NCBI GenBank assembly: GCA_963808965.1
Contig: CAWEHU010000020.1
Span: forward strand, 62,001 to 126,000
DNA length: 64,000 nt
DNA from: CAWEHU01 sp963808965
GTDB lineage: Bacteria; Pseudomonadota; Alphaproteobacteria; Acetobacterales; Acetobacteraceae
Direction: 5' to 3'
Shown here piece by piece: positions 55,585 to 64,000 of the stretch (position 1 is the stretch's first letter; each line of letters starts with the position of its first letter). The notes beneath the pieces were generated by a model, which saw only the letters and a program-made list of their open reading frames with translations, was not told where the DNA came from and did no database searches. The position numbers and the translations under genes are program-made.

Positions 55585-56904
55585 ATGTCGGATACGGTCC
55601 AGTCTGCCACGATCGAGCACGAAACCATGCACCGCGTCTATTGGCGCCTGGTGCCGCTGATGTTCTGCGCGATGTTTTTCAACTATCTGGACCGCATCAA
55701 TATCGGCTTCGCCGGCCTGCACATGAATCACGACATCGGTTTGACCCCGGCGCAGTTCGGCTTCGGCGCGAGCGTGTTCTTCGCGGGCTATATGGTTCTC
55801 GAAGTCCCGAGCAATCTGATGTTGCATCGCTTCGGCGCGCGAGTGTGGATCGCCCGCATCCTGCTGAGCTGGGGACTGGTCGCGACGCTGATGGCCTTCG
55901 TCTGGAACGCGGGCAGCTTCTACACCCTGCGTTTCCTGCTCGGTGTCGCCGAGGCGGGCTTTCTGCCGGGACTCGCGGTCTACGTCACCTATTGGTTCCC
56001 CTCCGATTACCGGGCGCGCGCGGTTGGAGGCTACATCATCGCCGGCCAGGTTTCCGCGGTCGTCGGAGGCCCGGTCTCGACGACGCTGATGACCTACTGC
56101 AACGGGATTGGCGGACTCCAGGGCTGGCAATGGATGTTCATCCTGGAGGGCGTGCCGACGATGATCCTCGGCCTCGTCTTCCTCGCCGCGCTCACCGACC
56201 GCCCGGCCAAGGCGCGCTGGCTCGCTCCAGAACAACGCGAGTGGCTTGAGGGCCGGCTCGCGCGCGAACGGGCGCCGCTTGAAACGGCCGACTCGCATAA
56301 ATGGTGGGCCGGCGCCTCCGACGGCCGCGCCTGGGCGCTGGCAATCCTGTTCGGCTGCGCGCTGATCGGCATCTATGGGCTGCTGATCTGGCTGCCGCTC
56401 ATCATCAAGTCGCTTGGCAACCTGACCGACATCCAAATCGGGCTGCTATCGGCGCTGCCGCCGCTGCTCGGCGTCATCGGCACGCTGATCGTGAGCTGGA
56501 GCTCGGATCGCACCGGCGATCGCAAGAGGCATCTGGCGGGCGTCTACATCCTGGCCGGCGTGGCGATCGCGATCAGCGGGGTCACACCGAGCGCGAGCCT
56601 CGCCTACCTCATGCTGTGTCTCACTGGCCTTGGCATCAACTCCGGGAATTCGCTGTTCTGGAGCATCAACGCCTCGCTGATGACGGGCGTCGCCGCCGCC
56701 GCCTCGATCGCGTTCGTCAATACCGTGGCGCAGTTCGGGGGCTTGCTCGGGCCGTGGATGATCGGCTGGGTGAAGGACACGACAGGCAGCTATGCCGCCG
56801 CGCTGCTGACCATCTCCGCCTTCCTGTTCGTCGCCGCGGTGATTGCGCTCGCCTTGCGCGTCGGCCCGCAGCGCCGCGCCCCCGTGCCGGCGCCCGGCGA
56901 GTAA
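55585..56904 (+). CDS. MFS transporter, anion:cation symporter (ACS) family
   Basis: A 439-aa transporter with 12 predicted helices. FFNYLDRINIGFAGLHM near residue 33 and MVLEVPSNLMLHRFGARVWIARI are the ACS-family signatures seen in phthalate, tartrate and hexuronate carriers. AAAGGAG lies upstream of the ATG. It is followed after 22 bp by the LigJ-like hydratase gene, so an aromatic acid or its oxo-acid breakdown product is a reasonable guess for the substrate. Confidence 0.88.
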   Translation: MSDTVQSATIEHETMHRVYWRLVPLMFCAMFFNYLDRINIGFAGLHMNHDIGLTPAQFGFGASVFFAGYMVLEVPSNLMLHRFGARVWIARILLSWGLVATLMAFVWNAGSFYTLRFLLGVAEAGFLPGLAVYVTYWFPSDYRARAVGGYIIAGQVSAVVGGPVSTTLMTYCNGIGGLQGWQWMFILEGVPTMILGLVFLAALTDRPAKARWLAPEQREWLEGRLARERAPLETADSHKWWAGASDGRAWALAILFGCALIGIYGLLIWLPLIIKSLGNLTDIQIGLLSALPPLLGVIGTLIVSWSSDRTGDRKRHLAGVYILAGVAIAISGVTPSASLAYLMLCLTGLGINSGNSLFWSINASLMTGVAAAASIAFVNTVAQFGGLLGPWMIGWVKDTTGSYAAALLTISAFLFVAAVIALALRVGPQRRAPVPAPGE

Positions 56905-56926
56905 GCCGAACTTAAGGAACCCCGCC

Positions 56927-57958
56927 ATGATCATCGACTGTCACGGCCACTACACCACCTCGCCTCCCGAGCACGAGGGCTGGCGCTCCCAGCAGGTCGC
57001 GGCGAAAGGGAGCGCCGCGCAGGTCCCGCCGCCGCCGAAGATCACCGATGACGCGATTCGTGAGAGCATTCTCGGCGGCCAGATCAGAATCCAGCGTGAG
57101 CGCGGCACCGATCTCACCATCTTCTCGCCTCGAGCGGCCGGGATGGCCCATCACGACGGCGATGCGGCGATGAACGCGGTCTGGTCCGAGATGTGCAACA
57201 CTCTGATTCATCGCGTATGCACGCTGTTTCCGCGCAACTTCGTGGGCGTCTGCCAGCTGCCGCAGGCGCCCGGCGTGCCGCCCCAGAACTGCATACCCGA
57301 GCTCGAGCGCTGCGTGCGCGAATACGGGTTCGTCGGTTGCAACCTCAATCCCGACCCATCCGGCGGATACTGGACCGACCCGCCGCTGACCGACCGCTGG
57401 TGGTATCCGCTCTACGAAAAGATGGTCGAGCTCGACGTTCCGGCCATGATCCACGTCAGCTCGTCCTGCAATCCCAATTTCCACGCCACCGGCGCGCACT
57501 ACATCAACGGCGACACGACCGCCTTCATGCAGTTCCTGACCTCGGACCTGTTCCGTGATTTCCCGACCCTGAAATTCATCATCCCGCACGGTGGCGGCGC
57601 CGTGCCCTACCACTGGGGCCGATATCGCGGCCTCGCCCAGGACATGGGTCGCCCACCCCTGCGCGAGCACCTTCTCAACAATCTGCTCTTCGATACTTGC
57701 GTGTATCACCTGCCCGGCACGGAGCTGCTGGCCAAGGTCATCCCCGTCGACAACATCCTGTTCGCCTCGGAGATGATCGGGGCGGTGCGCGGTATCGACC
57801 CTGAAACCGGGCATCATTTCGACGACACGAAGCGCTATATCGACGCGGTCCCGTGGCTGAGCGACGCGGATCGCGAAAAGATCTACGAAACGAATGCGCG
57901 ACGCGCGTACGGGCGGTTATCGGCGCAATTGGAACGGCAATTTGCCTCTGGAGGCTGA
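56927..57958 (+). CDS. ligJ: 4-oxalomesaconate hydratase-like amidohydrolase
   Basis: A 343-aa member of the amidohydrolase superfamily. MIIDCHGHYTT carries the first metal ligands, and ERGTDLTIFSPRAAGMAHHDGD, FVGCNLNPDPSGGYWTDPPL, FIIPHGGGAVPYHWGR and FASEMIGAVRG match LigJ, which hydrates 4-oxalomesaconate in the protocatechuate 4,5-cleavage and gallate routes. No ring-cleavage dioxygenase or CHA aldolase gene is in the window. ATG 56927 with AAGGAA upstream is the start. Confidence 0.85.
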   Translation: MIIDCHGHYTTSPPEHEGWRSQQVAAKGSAAQVPPPPKITDDAIRESILGGQIRIQRERGTDLTIFSPRAAGMAHHDGDAAMNAVWSEMCNTLIHRVCTLFPRNFVGVCQLPQAPGVPPQNCIPELERCVREYGFVGCNLNPDPSGGYWTDPPLTDRWWYPLYEKMVELDVPAMIHVSSSCNPNFHATGAHYINGDTTAFMQFLTSDLFRDFPTLKFIIPHGGGAVPYHWGRYRGLAQDMGRPPLREHLLNNLLFDTCVYHLPGTELLAKVIPVDNILFASEMIGAVRGIDPETGHHFDDTKRYIDAVPWLSDADREKIYETNARRAYGRLSAQLERQFASGG

Positions 57959-57986
57959 GATCAGCCGCCCCGAGACACTCTCCTGC

Positions 57987-60257
57987 TTAGAACGTGACGC
58001 GCACTCCGCCATATGCCGCGATCGGCGCGGCGGGGCTGTAGGAGCGCGGATTGCTCGCGCCAGGCGCTTGCACGATCGGCACCGATGACGTGGGCGAGAA
58101 TGTGCCGTATGTGTAGTATTTGGTGTTCGTCACGTTATCGAGGTTGGCGAAGAGCTGGACGTTCTTGGTCACCTGATAGCGGGTGGTAAGGTTCAGCACG
58201 AAATAGGCGGGCAGTTTCTGCGTGAGATTCGCCTCGTCGCCGAACAAGTACTGGCCGCTGAAGAACGCTCCGACCGCCCCGACGCTCCAAGCATCTGTCA
58301 CCCGATAGTTGAAGCCGACCTTCACCTGATACGGTGGAATTCCAGGTAGCCGGTTGCCGGGCACGACCGTGATGTTGCCGTTCGCATCTGCTGCCGGATT
58401 GTTCGGGCTTGCCTCGATGAAAGGCGACTGGAACGTCGCGTCGACATAGGCGAAATTCGCCCAGGCCGTCAGGCGATCGGTGGTATAACGCAAGCCTGCA
58501 TCCATCCCTTGTCGCAAGGTCGAGCCGACATTGGTGAAGAAGGCGCGGCCCTGAATCGGACTGTTGACAAACAGGATGTCGTCGCTCAGCGACGTATGGT
58601 AGTAGCCGATGAGCCAATCCAGCTTGCCGCCTCCGAGCGGTATCGCGCGGCCGCGAATCCCTGCTTCCACCGTATGTGCGACGACCTGCTTGAGATCGGG
58701 ATCGCCCACGAAGAAATTGGCGAGGCTGCACGGCGAGGCGGGGCTCGCGCAGGAAAGTTCAGCCGGCGTCGGCGCGCGGTTCGCCTCGCTGTAGCTCGCA
58801 TAGGCGGTGAGCCAGGGCAGGACTTTCCAGGTGAGGCCGGCCGACGGGTTGAAGCGGTTGTAGGCATGCACGCCGGTTAGCGCGCCGCCATTCTGGTCGT
58901 CGAGCCCGATCTGCGCCGAGTTGAAGCGGCCGGCGATGTTGAGTGAAAGCCTGTCGGTGAGCGCGAGCGTATCCGTCGCAAACACGCCGTAATAGGCACT
59001 GCCGATGCCGACGCGCACCGGTGCGATCGAGCCGTCCGGCTGGTCGATGACGATGCCGGGTCCGACGAACTCGCGCGAGTTTAGCGTGAGTCCGCCGATC
59101 GCCGAGTTGCCGCTGAACGTCGTCTGCGCGCCATCATAGCTCACGCCGGCGACGATCTGGTTGGCGTGACCGAATAGGGCGCTGTGATTGGTGACCTGAA
59201 GAGACAACCCATAGCCATTGGTATTCGTCGTCTGCTGGTCGAGCTGGGAATAGGGGCCGCCATTCAGGAAATCTGGGATCGCGTTGCCGCCGCGGTCTGT
59301 CGCAAAGTTGCCGTTATCATCGCATAGGAACCCGCTACCGTTGGAGCAGGGCGTGAAGTCGGTCACGTTGCCGTTGATGACGCGCTGCTGCAGGTAGTCG
59401 TAGTAGGCGACACCTTGCAGCGACGTGGTGTCGCTCAAATCCCAATTCGCATTGGCGCTGATCAGTGTGTATTTCGTTGCGATCAGATTTGGTGCGGTGA
59501 ACTGCGCGGCGCGATCGGCATTGAGCAACTCCACTGGCGAGCTGCCGGGGCCGTTGAGCTGCGTATCGGCACCGATGATGTTGAAGTGGACTTCGCCGCG
59601 GTCGCTGCGCCAGCCGACATCGCCATACACTTGGTAGAGATCGGAGGATTGCAGGTCGCGCCAGCCGCCCTGATGCTGCACCGATCCTGCGATGTAGCCC
59701 GATTCGTTGCCGACGGTCCGGCCATACTGGCCGAATGTGCCGACTTGTCCAAACGATCCACCGAAGACGGCGCCTTCACCGCCCTGGTAGGTGAAGCCGT
59801 TCTTCATCTGCACCGATAAGCCGCCGCCCAGCGCATTGAGGCCGAACACCGGATTGGCGCCCACGAGATTCATCCGATCGATTGCGACATCCGGGATCAG
59901 GTCCCAGTGCACGGTATCGCCGAAGGCCTGATTGAAGCGCACGCCGTTGACATAGACGGCGATTCCCTGAGGCGTGCCCTGCAAGGGCGAAGCCTCGAAG
60001 CCGTGATAGAACAGATTGGGCTGGTTCGGGTTGCCCGCAGCGTTCGAGAGGTTCACGCCCGGAATGTTGTCCTCCAGCGCGCGCACAGCTTGCGGCAGAC
60101 CAGTTCGTGTCACCTCCCGGTCGGTGACCACGTTCGTCGCAGCAGGCACTTGGTTGCGGTCGACGCCGGACCCGAGCAGCGGGGAGCTGCCGACGACATC
60201 GACCCGCGGCAGTTCGGTCGGGCTCTGCGCCGACGCTACGACGGGCATGAGGATCAC
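57987..60257 (-). CDS. TonB-dependent outer membrane receptor
   Basis: A 756-aa outer-membrane receptor. The plug domain (TDREVTRTGLPQAVRALEDNIPGVN, VYVNGVRFNQAFGDTVHWDLIP) is followed by a 22-strand type barrel ending in GGVRVTF with the terminal Phe. The frame opens at GTG 60257, too short for a full signal peptide. Just upstream, the next frame reads DATSLLAVI; removing one G gives SLLAVIVILMPVVASAQS, a good signal peptide from a GTG at 60288. TonB precedes it in the same direction. The ligand is unknown. Confidence 0.9.
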   Translation of the reverse strand: MILMPVVASAQSPTELPRVDVVGSSPLLGSGVDRNQVPAATNVVTDREVTRTGLPQAVRALEDNIPGVNLSNAAGNPNQPNLFYHGFEASPLQGTPQGIAVYVNGVRFNQAFGDTVHWDLIPDVAIDRMNLVGANPVFGLNALGGGLSVQMKNGFTYQGGEGAVFGGSFGQVGTFGQYGRTVGNESGYIAGSVQHQGGWRDLQSSDLYQVYGDVGWRSDRGEVHFNIIGADTQLNGPGSSPVELLNADRAAQFTAPNLIATKYTLISANANWDLSDTTSLQGVAYYDYLQQRVINGNVTDFTPCSNGSGFLCDDNGNFATDRGGNAIPDFLNGGPYSQLDQQTTNTNGYGLSLQVTNHSALFGHANQIVAGVSYDGAQTTFSGNSAIGGLTLNSREFVGPGIVIDQPDGSIAPVRVGIGSAYYGVFATDTLALTDRLSLNIAGRFNSAQIGLDDQNGGALTGVHAYNRFNPSAGLTWKVLPWLTAYASYSEANRAPTPAELSCASPASPCSLANFFVGDPDLKQVVAHTVEAGIRGRAIPLGGGKLDWLIGYYHTSLSDDILFVNSPIQGRAFFTNVGSTLRQGMDAGLRYTTDRLTAWANFAYVDATFQSPFIEASPNNPAADANGNITVVPGNRLPGIPPYQVKVGFNYRVTDAWSVGAVGAFFSGQYLFGDEANLTQKLPAYFVLNLTTRYQVTKNVQLFANLDNVTNTKYYTYGTFSPTSSVPIVQAPGASNPRSYSPAAPIAAYGGVRVTF

Positions 60258-60331
60258 CGATCACCGCCAGCAAACTTGTCGCATCCACTCGCCCCGAATC
60301 TTGGTTCGCGGCGAGTGTCCTTGACGGTCGG

Positions 60332-61291
60332 TCAGTCCTCAAGCCGGAACTGGACCGGCACCTCGGCAGCGGCAGCGACCGGCTTGCCCCCCTGGATCGC
60401 CGGGACGAACCGCCAGCGCCGGACGGCGGCGAGCGCCGCCGCATCCAGGCTCGCGTGGCCGCTGCTGGACGCGACCGAAACATCGAGCGGCGACCCCTCC
60501 GCCGACACGGCGACCCGCACCACCACACGCCCTTGCTCGCCGCGCCGACGCGCCCCCTCGGGATAGGCGGGCCGCTGGTTGGTTGCGAGCCCCGCAACGG
60601 GACGCGGAGGCGCGATCGGTCCCATGGGCGTTCCGACCGCCACGGATGCCGACACGGCGGGCGCCCCCTCGGATGCCGGCGCAGCCGGAAGCGACGCTGC
60701 GCCCTGTCCTGGGCCTCGCGGGTGGGACGGGGACGGCGTGGGCTTTCGAGGCTGGGCCGGGAGCCGGGGCGGGATGGGCGGTAACGGAAGAGGCTCAGCC
60801 CCCGCCTCCTCCGGCGCGGCCTGTGCGGGCGCTTCGGCCGCAATGGGCGGCTCCACGGTTTCCGCCGGAGGTGTCGATGCCGTGGGTGGCTCAGTGGGCG
60901 GCGCGGGCGCGATGCTTTCCGCAGGTGGTTCCGAAGAATCGGCCGGGGGCGGCGTTTCCTCGCGGGTGGAAGGCGCGGAAGGCGCGGTCGAGGGCGCTGC
61001 CTCCGGGAGCGGGCTAGCCGTCTCGAACAGCATCTCGACTCCTCGCTGCTCAGGCGCGCTCGGCACGTCTCTCAGCCGACCCAAGACCAACAAGAACACG
61101 GAGATCACCGCCACATGCACGAGCAGCGATGCCAATGCGCAAGCCCCGGTCCTCCCTGCGCCCGAACGGTCGCGCCCGGCTACGGCAAAAGAATCCGCCC
61201 GCGCGGGAAAAAGCGGCTGACACCCGGCATGCCCGCCCGGAACCCGAGCGGTCCCGGTGGAGACGGCCTGCCCCGCCTCTAGCGGCCGCAC
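60332..61291 (-). CDS. tonB: Energy transducer TonB family protein
   Basis: A 319-aa (as opened) inner-membrane protein with one helix (ALASLLVHVAVISVFLLVLG), a long Pro/Ala/Glu-rich periplasmic spacer of about 110 residues, and the TonB C-terminal domain (NQRPAYPEGARRRGEQGRVVVRV, AALAAVRRWRFVPA). The GTG at 61291 overlaps the upstream gene by 13 bp. An ATG at 61230 in another frame joins this frame if one T is added to a TTTTT run near 61208, and is perhaps the true start. It lies just before the receptor gene. Confidence 0.88.
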   Translation of the reverse strand: MRPLEAGQAVSTGTARVPGGHAGCQPLFPARADSFAVAGRDRSGAGRTGACALASLLVHVAVISVFLLVLGRLRDVPSAPEQRGVEMLFETASPLPEAAPSTAPSAPSTREETPPPADSSEPPAESIAPAPPTEPPTASTPPAETVEPPIAAEAPAQAAPEEAGAEPLPLPPIPPRLPAQPRKPTPSPSHPRGPGQGAASLPAAPASEGAPAVSASVAVGTPMGPIAPPRPVAGLATNQRPAYPEGARRRGEQGRVVVRVAVSAEGSPLDVSVASSSGHASLDAAALAAVRRWRFVPAIQGGKPVAAAAEVPVQFRLED

Positions 61292-61626
61292 TCCGTCAGC
61301 TCCTCCTTCCCGATCGAGAACACCGCACCGGACTTGATATCGACGTTGCGCACCAGACAGGAGCGCCCGGATTTGTCGGCGAGCTTCACATCGTAGCGGC
61401 CCGAAGCGAGCGGGCTGAGCCGCAGCCGTTCATCGAAATCCACCGCGCCATCCGGGTCGTTGCGGCACTCGTCCCCGCCCCATCGCTCCGTTCCGGCGGG
61501 AGCGAGATAGAGATGCGTCACGGTCTCGCCGGTCAGATTCCAGAACCGGGTGGGTCTGTCGCTGGCCGCCAACGCCCCGCCGCAAGCAACCATAAGGACG
61601 AGCCCGGCGGCGAGGCGCTTGAGCAT
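61279..61626 (-). CDS. Small exported protein, function unknown
   Basis: A 115-aa protein from ATG 61626. The signal peptide is MLKRLAAGLVLMVACGGALA; the mature domain reads RFWNLTGETVTHLYLAPAG, DPDGAVDFDERLRLSPL and GRYDVKLADKSGRSCLVRNV, with three Cys in all in the mature part. This pattern is known from small hypothetical proteins in related bacteria, with no function. The start is 20 bp after the dehydrogenase stop codon. Confidence 0.75.
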   Translation of the reverse strand: MLKRLAAGLVLMVACGGALAASDRPTRFWNLTGETVTHLYLAPAGTERWGGDECRNDPDGAVDFDERLRLSPLASGRYDVKLADKSGRSCLVRNVDIKSGAVFSIGKEELTECGR

Positions 61627-61645
61627 CGAACCCGCCTTCCGCCGG

Positions 61646-63227
61646 CTATTTCTGCCCGGGCTTCCCGTCCACCCGGCGCCAAATGCCGAGCGGATTGTTG
61701 TCGCGCAACGCCTCGGGCAGCAACGCCGCAGGCACGTCCTGGAAGCAGACGGGCCGCAGGAAACGCCGGATCGCCAAGGTGCCCACTGAGGTCGACCTGC
61801 CATCGGATGTCGCCGGGAACGGGCCGCCATGCACCATCGCATGGGACACCTCCACCCCGGTCGGCCATCCGTTCACCAGCACCCGCCCCGCCTTCCGCTC
61901 CAAGGTGGGCAGCAGCTTCCTCACGTCCTCTGTATCCGCCTCGTCCATGTGCAGCGTGATGGTGAGCTGTCCCTCCATCCGCTCGAGCAGCTCCCGCATG
62001 TCGCCGACATCGCGGCAGCGCACCAGAAGCGAGGAGGCGCCGAATACCTCTTCCTTCAGACTTTCCTCGGCCAGGAAGCTGCTTGCGTCGGTCTCGAACA
62101 GGACCGACCGGCCCTGGTTCGCGCCGGTCGCCACCTGACCTTCCGCCACCCGCTTCACCTTCGGGTTCGCGACGAGCCGGTCCACCCCGCTCTGGTAGGC
62201 AGCGAAAATGCCGGGGGTGAGCATGGTCGTAGGCGTAGCGGCTCCAAGCGCCTCGGAGGCGCCGGCAATGAATCCGTCGAGGCCCGACCCTTCCTGTGCC
62301 AATGGCAGGCCGGGATTGGTGCAGAACTGACCGGCGCCCATCGTCAGCGACGCGACGAACGAGCGCCCGATCTCGCGCCCCCGCGCGGCCAGCGCGTGGG
62401 GCATGAGCAGCACGGGATTGATGCTGCTCATCTCCGCGAAGACCGGGATCGGTTCGGGCCGGTCGGCCGCGAGCCGCACCAGCGCCATGCCGCCCCGCCG
62501 CGACCCGGTGAAACCCACCGCCTTGATCCGCGGGTCGGTCACGAGGGCCGCCCCCAGCTCGTTACCGGCCCCGAACAGCAGCGAGAACACGCCTTCGGGC
62601 AGGCCGCATTCGGCCACCGCGGCCTGAACGGCCCGGCCGACCAGCTCGGAGGTCCCGGGGTGCGCGGGATGCGCCTTCACCACGACGGGGCAGCCGGCCG
62701 CCAGGGCGGAGGCGGTGTCGCCGCCCGCCACCGAAAACGCGAGCGGGAAGTTACTGGCGCCGAACACCGCGACCGGACCGACGCCGATTTGCCGAAGCCG
62801 CAGATCCGGACGCGCCAGCGGCTTGCGCTCTGGCATGGCGGGGTCGATCCGGGCATCGAGATACCAGCCGTCCCGCACCACCTCGGCGAACAGCCGGAGC
62901 TGACCGACGGTGCGGGCGCGCTCGCCCTCGATGCGGGCCCGAGGCAGCCCGGTCTCCGCCGTCGCGCGCTCGATCAGCGCGTCGCCGATATCGAGAATGC
63001 GGCTCGCGGCGGTTTCCAGAAATCGGGCGCGCGCATCGGGGCCGGTCGCGCGATATGGATCGAAGGCGGCCCAGGCCAGGGCGCAGGCGCGTTCGACATC
63101 GGCTTGGCTCGCGCCGCCGAACGGTGGGTCCAGCTCGCGTCCGGAAGCCGGATCGACGGCGCGGAAAGCACCCTCGCGTCCGCGCACCGCGCTCGCCGCC
63201 GATCAGCATCTCGCCGGTAATGGACAT
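61646..63227 (-). CDS. Aldehyde dehydrogenase, 2-ketoglutarate semialdehyde dehydrogenase-like, one-base frame break
   Basis: NAD(P)-dependent enzyme (526 aa after repair) that probably oxidises 2,5-dioxopentanoate to 2-ketoglutarate in sugar-acid or hydroxyproline breakdown. The catalytic Cys lies in GAGQFCTNPG and the general-base Glu in PVFAEMSSINPV; VAVFGASNFPLAFSVAGGDTASALAAGCPVV is read as the NAD-binding start. The ATG at 63227 has GGGAGGG 8 nt upstream; the frame slips at a GG near 63188, and removing one G joins MSITGEMLIGGER to GREGAFRAVDP. Confidence 0.88.
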
Positions 63228-63293
63228 GGCCTTGCCCTCCCTTCTCTCGATGCCGCGTGAGCGGCCATCGGCCCGCTTCAATGTCCGGAGTCA

Positions 63294-63833
63294 CTACTCC
63301 CGAAGCTGCGGGTTGTCGAAGATCGGGTTGCGCCAGCTCCTGAGCGCTGCCGCCAGGGCCGCCGCGAGATCCCGCTTCTCGTCCTCGGCCAAAGCCGCGG
63401 CGATCTCCTCCGCCCGGCCATTCGCCACTAGGAGCAGGGCCGGGATGCGCCCCGGCCTTTCCCGCACGACGACATTCAGCCAGCCGGGCGAGAGGGTCTG
63501 TTCGGTGCGCCGGCCCCGCATGTCGGTACGCACGATCCGCAAGGCCTCCGGTGAGAGCAGCACCAGCTCCGAAGCGCGGGCGCGCCGGATATTCAGCCGG
63601 ATCAGGAACACCGCCAATCCGGCCTCCGCGGCCGAGAAGGCAACCACGAGCCATGCGCCGATAAGCCAGAACCGGAGCGCCGTCAGGCCAGAAAGCAGGC
63701 AAAGCACGGCGATCAGCCGGCGCACCCCGCGCGGCGACAGACTGCGGTGCGGGACGATCACCGCCTCGAACAGAGGGGCGTGCTCCTGCCCTGCCATCTG
63801 CCGAGATGTAGGCATCGCCGATGCGCGTGTCAT
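63294..63833 (-). CDS. DUF2244 family membrane protein
   Basis: About 179 aa with two adjacent helices (LIAVLCLLSGLTALRFWLIG, AWLVVAFSAAEAGLAVFLI). The family pattern includes VIVPHRSLSPRGVRRLI, LNIRRARASELVLLS and the C-terminal SWRNPIFDNPQLR. The long frame begins at 63944 but would cross the SRP RNA, so ATG 63833 (or 63815, 63797) is preferred. Such genes often lie near cytochrome oxidase or DNA-repair genes in alphaproteobacteria; the function is unknown. Confidence 0.82.
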   Translation of the reverse strand: MTRASAMPTSRQMAGQEHAPLFEAVIVPHRSLSPRGVRRLIAVLCLLSGLTALRFWLIGAWLVVAFSAAEAGLAVFLIRLNIRRARASELVLLSPEALRIVRTDMRGRRTEQTLSPGWLNVVVRERPGRIPALLLVANGRAEEIAAALAEDEKRDLAAALAAALRSWRNPIFDNPQLRE

Positions 63834-63905
63834 CTCGCCCACACACATGGCGCGAGCGGGCTCTTGCCGAGCCGGCTTGCCCGCTTGCCCCCGAAGCATG
63901 ATATG

Positions 63906-64000
63906 GAGAGCCGGGAGGTCGGCGGCGGACGGGCGCCTCGCCAACCCGGTCAGGTCCGGAAGGAAGCAGCCGCAACGAGTTTCCGCCCGGGTCGTTCGTC
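63906..64000 (+). ncRNA. ffs: Signal recognition particle RNA (small bacterial 4.5S type), 3' end cut
   Basis: The SRP RNA domain IV loop is unmistakable: ACCCGGTCAGGTCCGGAAG and then GAAGCAGCC at 63940-63970. Flanking arms pair (CTCG with CGAG, GGGCG with CGCCC), forming the expected long hairpin. The 5' boundary is estimated; the final bases of the 3' arm lie beyond the window. It works with Ffh in targeting membrane proteins. It is divergent from the DUF2244 gene. Confidence 0.93.

Overview
The window is GC-rich bacterial chromosome, most likely from an alphaproteobacterium of the Rhodospirillales, perhaps near the Acetobacteraceae. Supports are the gene order rpmH-rnpA-yidD-yidC-engB-argB, an ATP12-type F1-ATPase chaperone gene, a DUF2244 gene, the mreBCD-mrdA-rodA set and a short 4.5S-type SRP RNA. 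The genus cannot be told from sequence alone. I see no rRNA, tRNA, CRISPR array or phage.

Layout. 0-4 kb: ribosomal protein L34, RNase P protein, membrane insertion (yidD, yidC), engB and argB, which runs off the left edge. 4-8 kb: a TVP38-like membrane protein with a flavin disulfide reductase, and an orphan sensor kinase. 8-12 kb: two glycosyltransferases, a PEP-CTERM GDSL esterase and tam. 12.6-18.6 kb: a DUF3293 gene and the rod-shape operon. 18.7-20.9 kb: three small envelope proteins and a second PEP-CTERM GDSL protein. 20.9-23.8 kb: a mobile-element zone. 23.8-40 kb: housekeeping genes (leuA, lipB, acylphosphatase, ATP12, AsmA, rluC, rarA, corA, hslO) mixed with accessory genes (sulfotransferase, macrodomain, orphan DNA methyltransferase, secreted Cys-rich protein). 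40-49.5 kb: a two-armed alpha-E / ATP-grasp / transglutaminase cluster. 49.5-58 kb: organic-acid or aromatic-acid catabolism genes (CitE-like lyase, CoA transferase, AtoE-type permease, two amidohydrolases, a two-subunit TPP decarboxylase, an MFS transporter, a LigJ-like hydratase). 58-61.3 kb: a TonB receptor and TonB. 61.3-64 kb: a small secreted protein, a ketoglutarate-semialdehyde-type dehydrogenase, DUF2244, and the SRP RNA at the right edge.

Three signals stand out. (1) A 1.7-kb IS1595-like transposon has near-perfect terminal inverted repeats and an exact 8-bp target duplication. It carries three non-transposase genes (a four-Cys-pair zinc protein, a 67-aa charged protein and a DUF3800 gene). 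(2) A MITE-like repeat of about 175 bp has ends of about 20 bp, two internal hairpins and YTAR target duplications. It occurs at seven sites plus one short fragment, several times touching the stop codons of neighbouring genes. (3) The alpha-E / ATP-grasp / transglutaminase cluster belongs to a family predicted, but not well characterised, as a peptide-making or peptide-attaching system. Here it has divergent arms and an ATP-grasp::alpha-E fusion.

About twenty single-base frame breaks were found, mostly in short homopolymers and including genes expected to be essential (mreC). This points to sequence error more than to gene decay, so frameshifted genes are given as whole spans with the break position noted.
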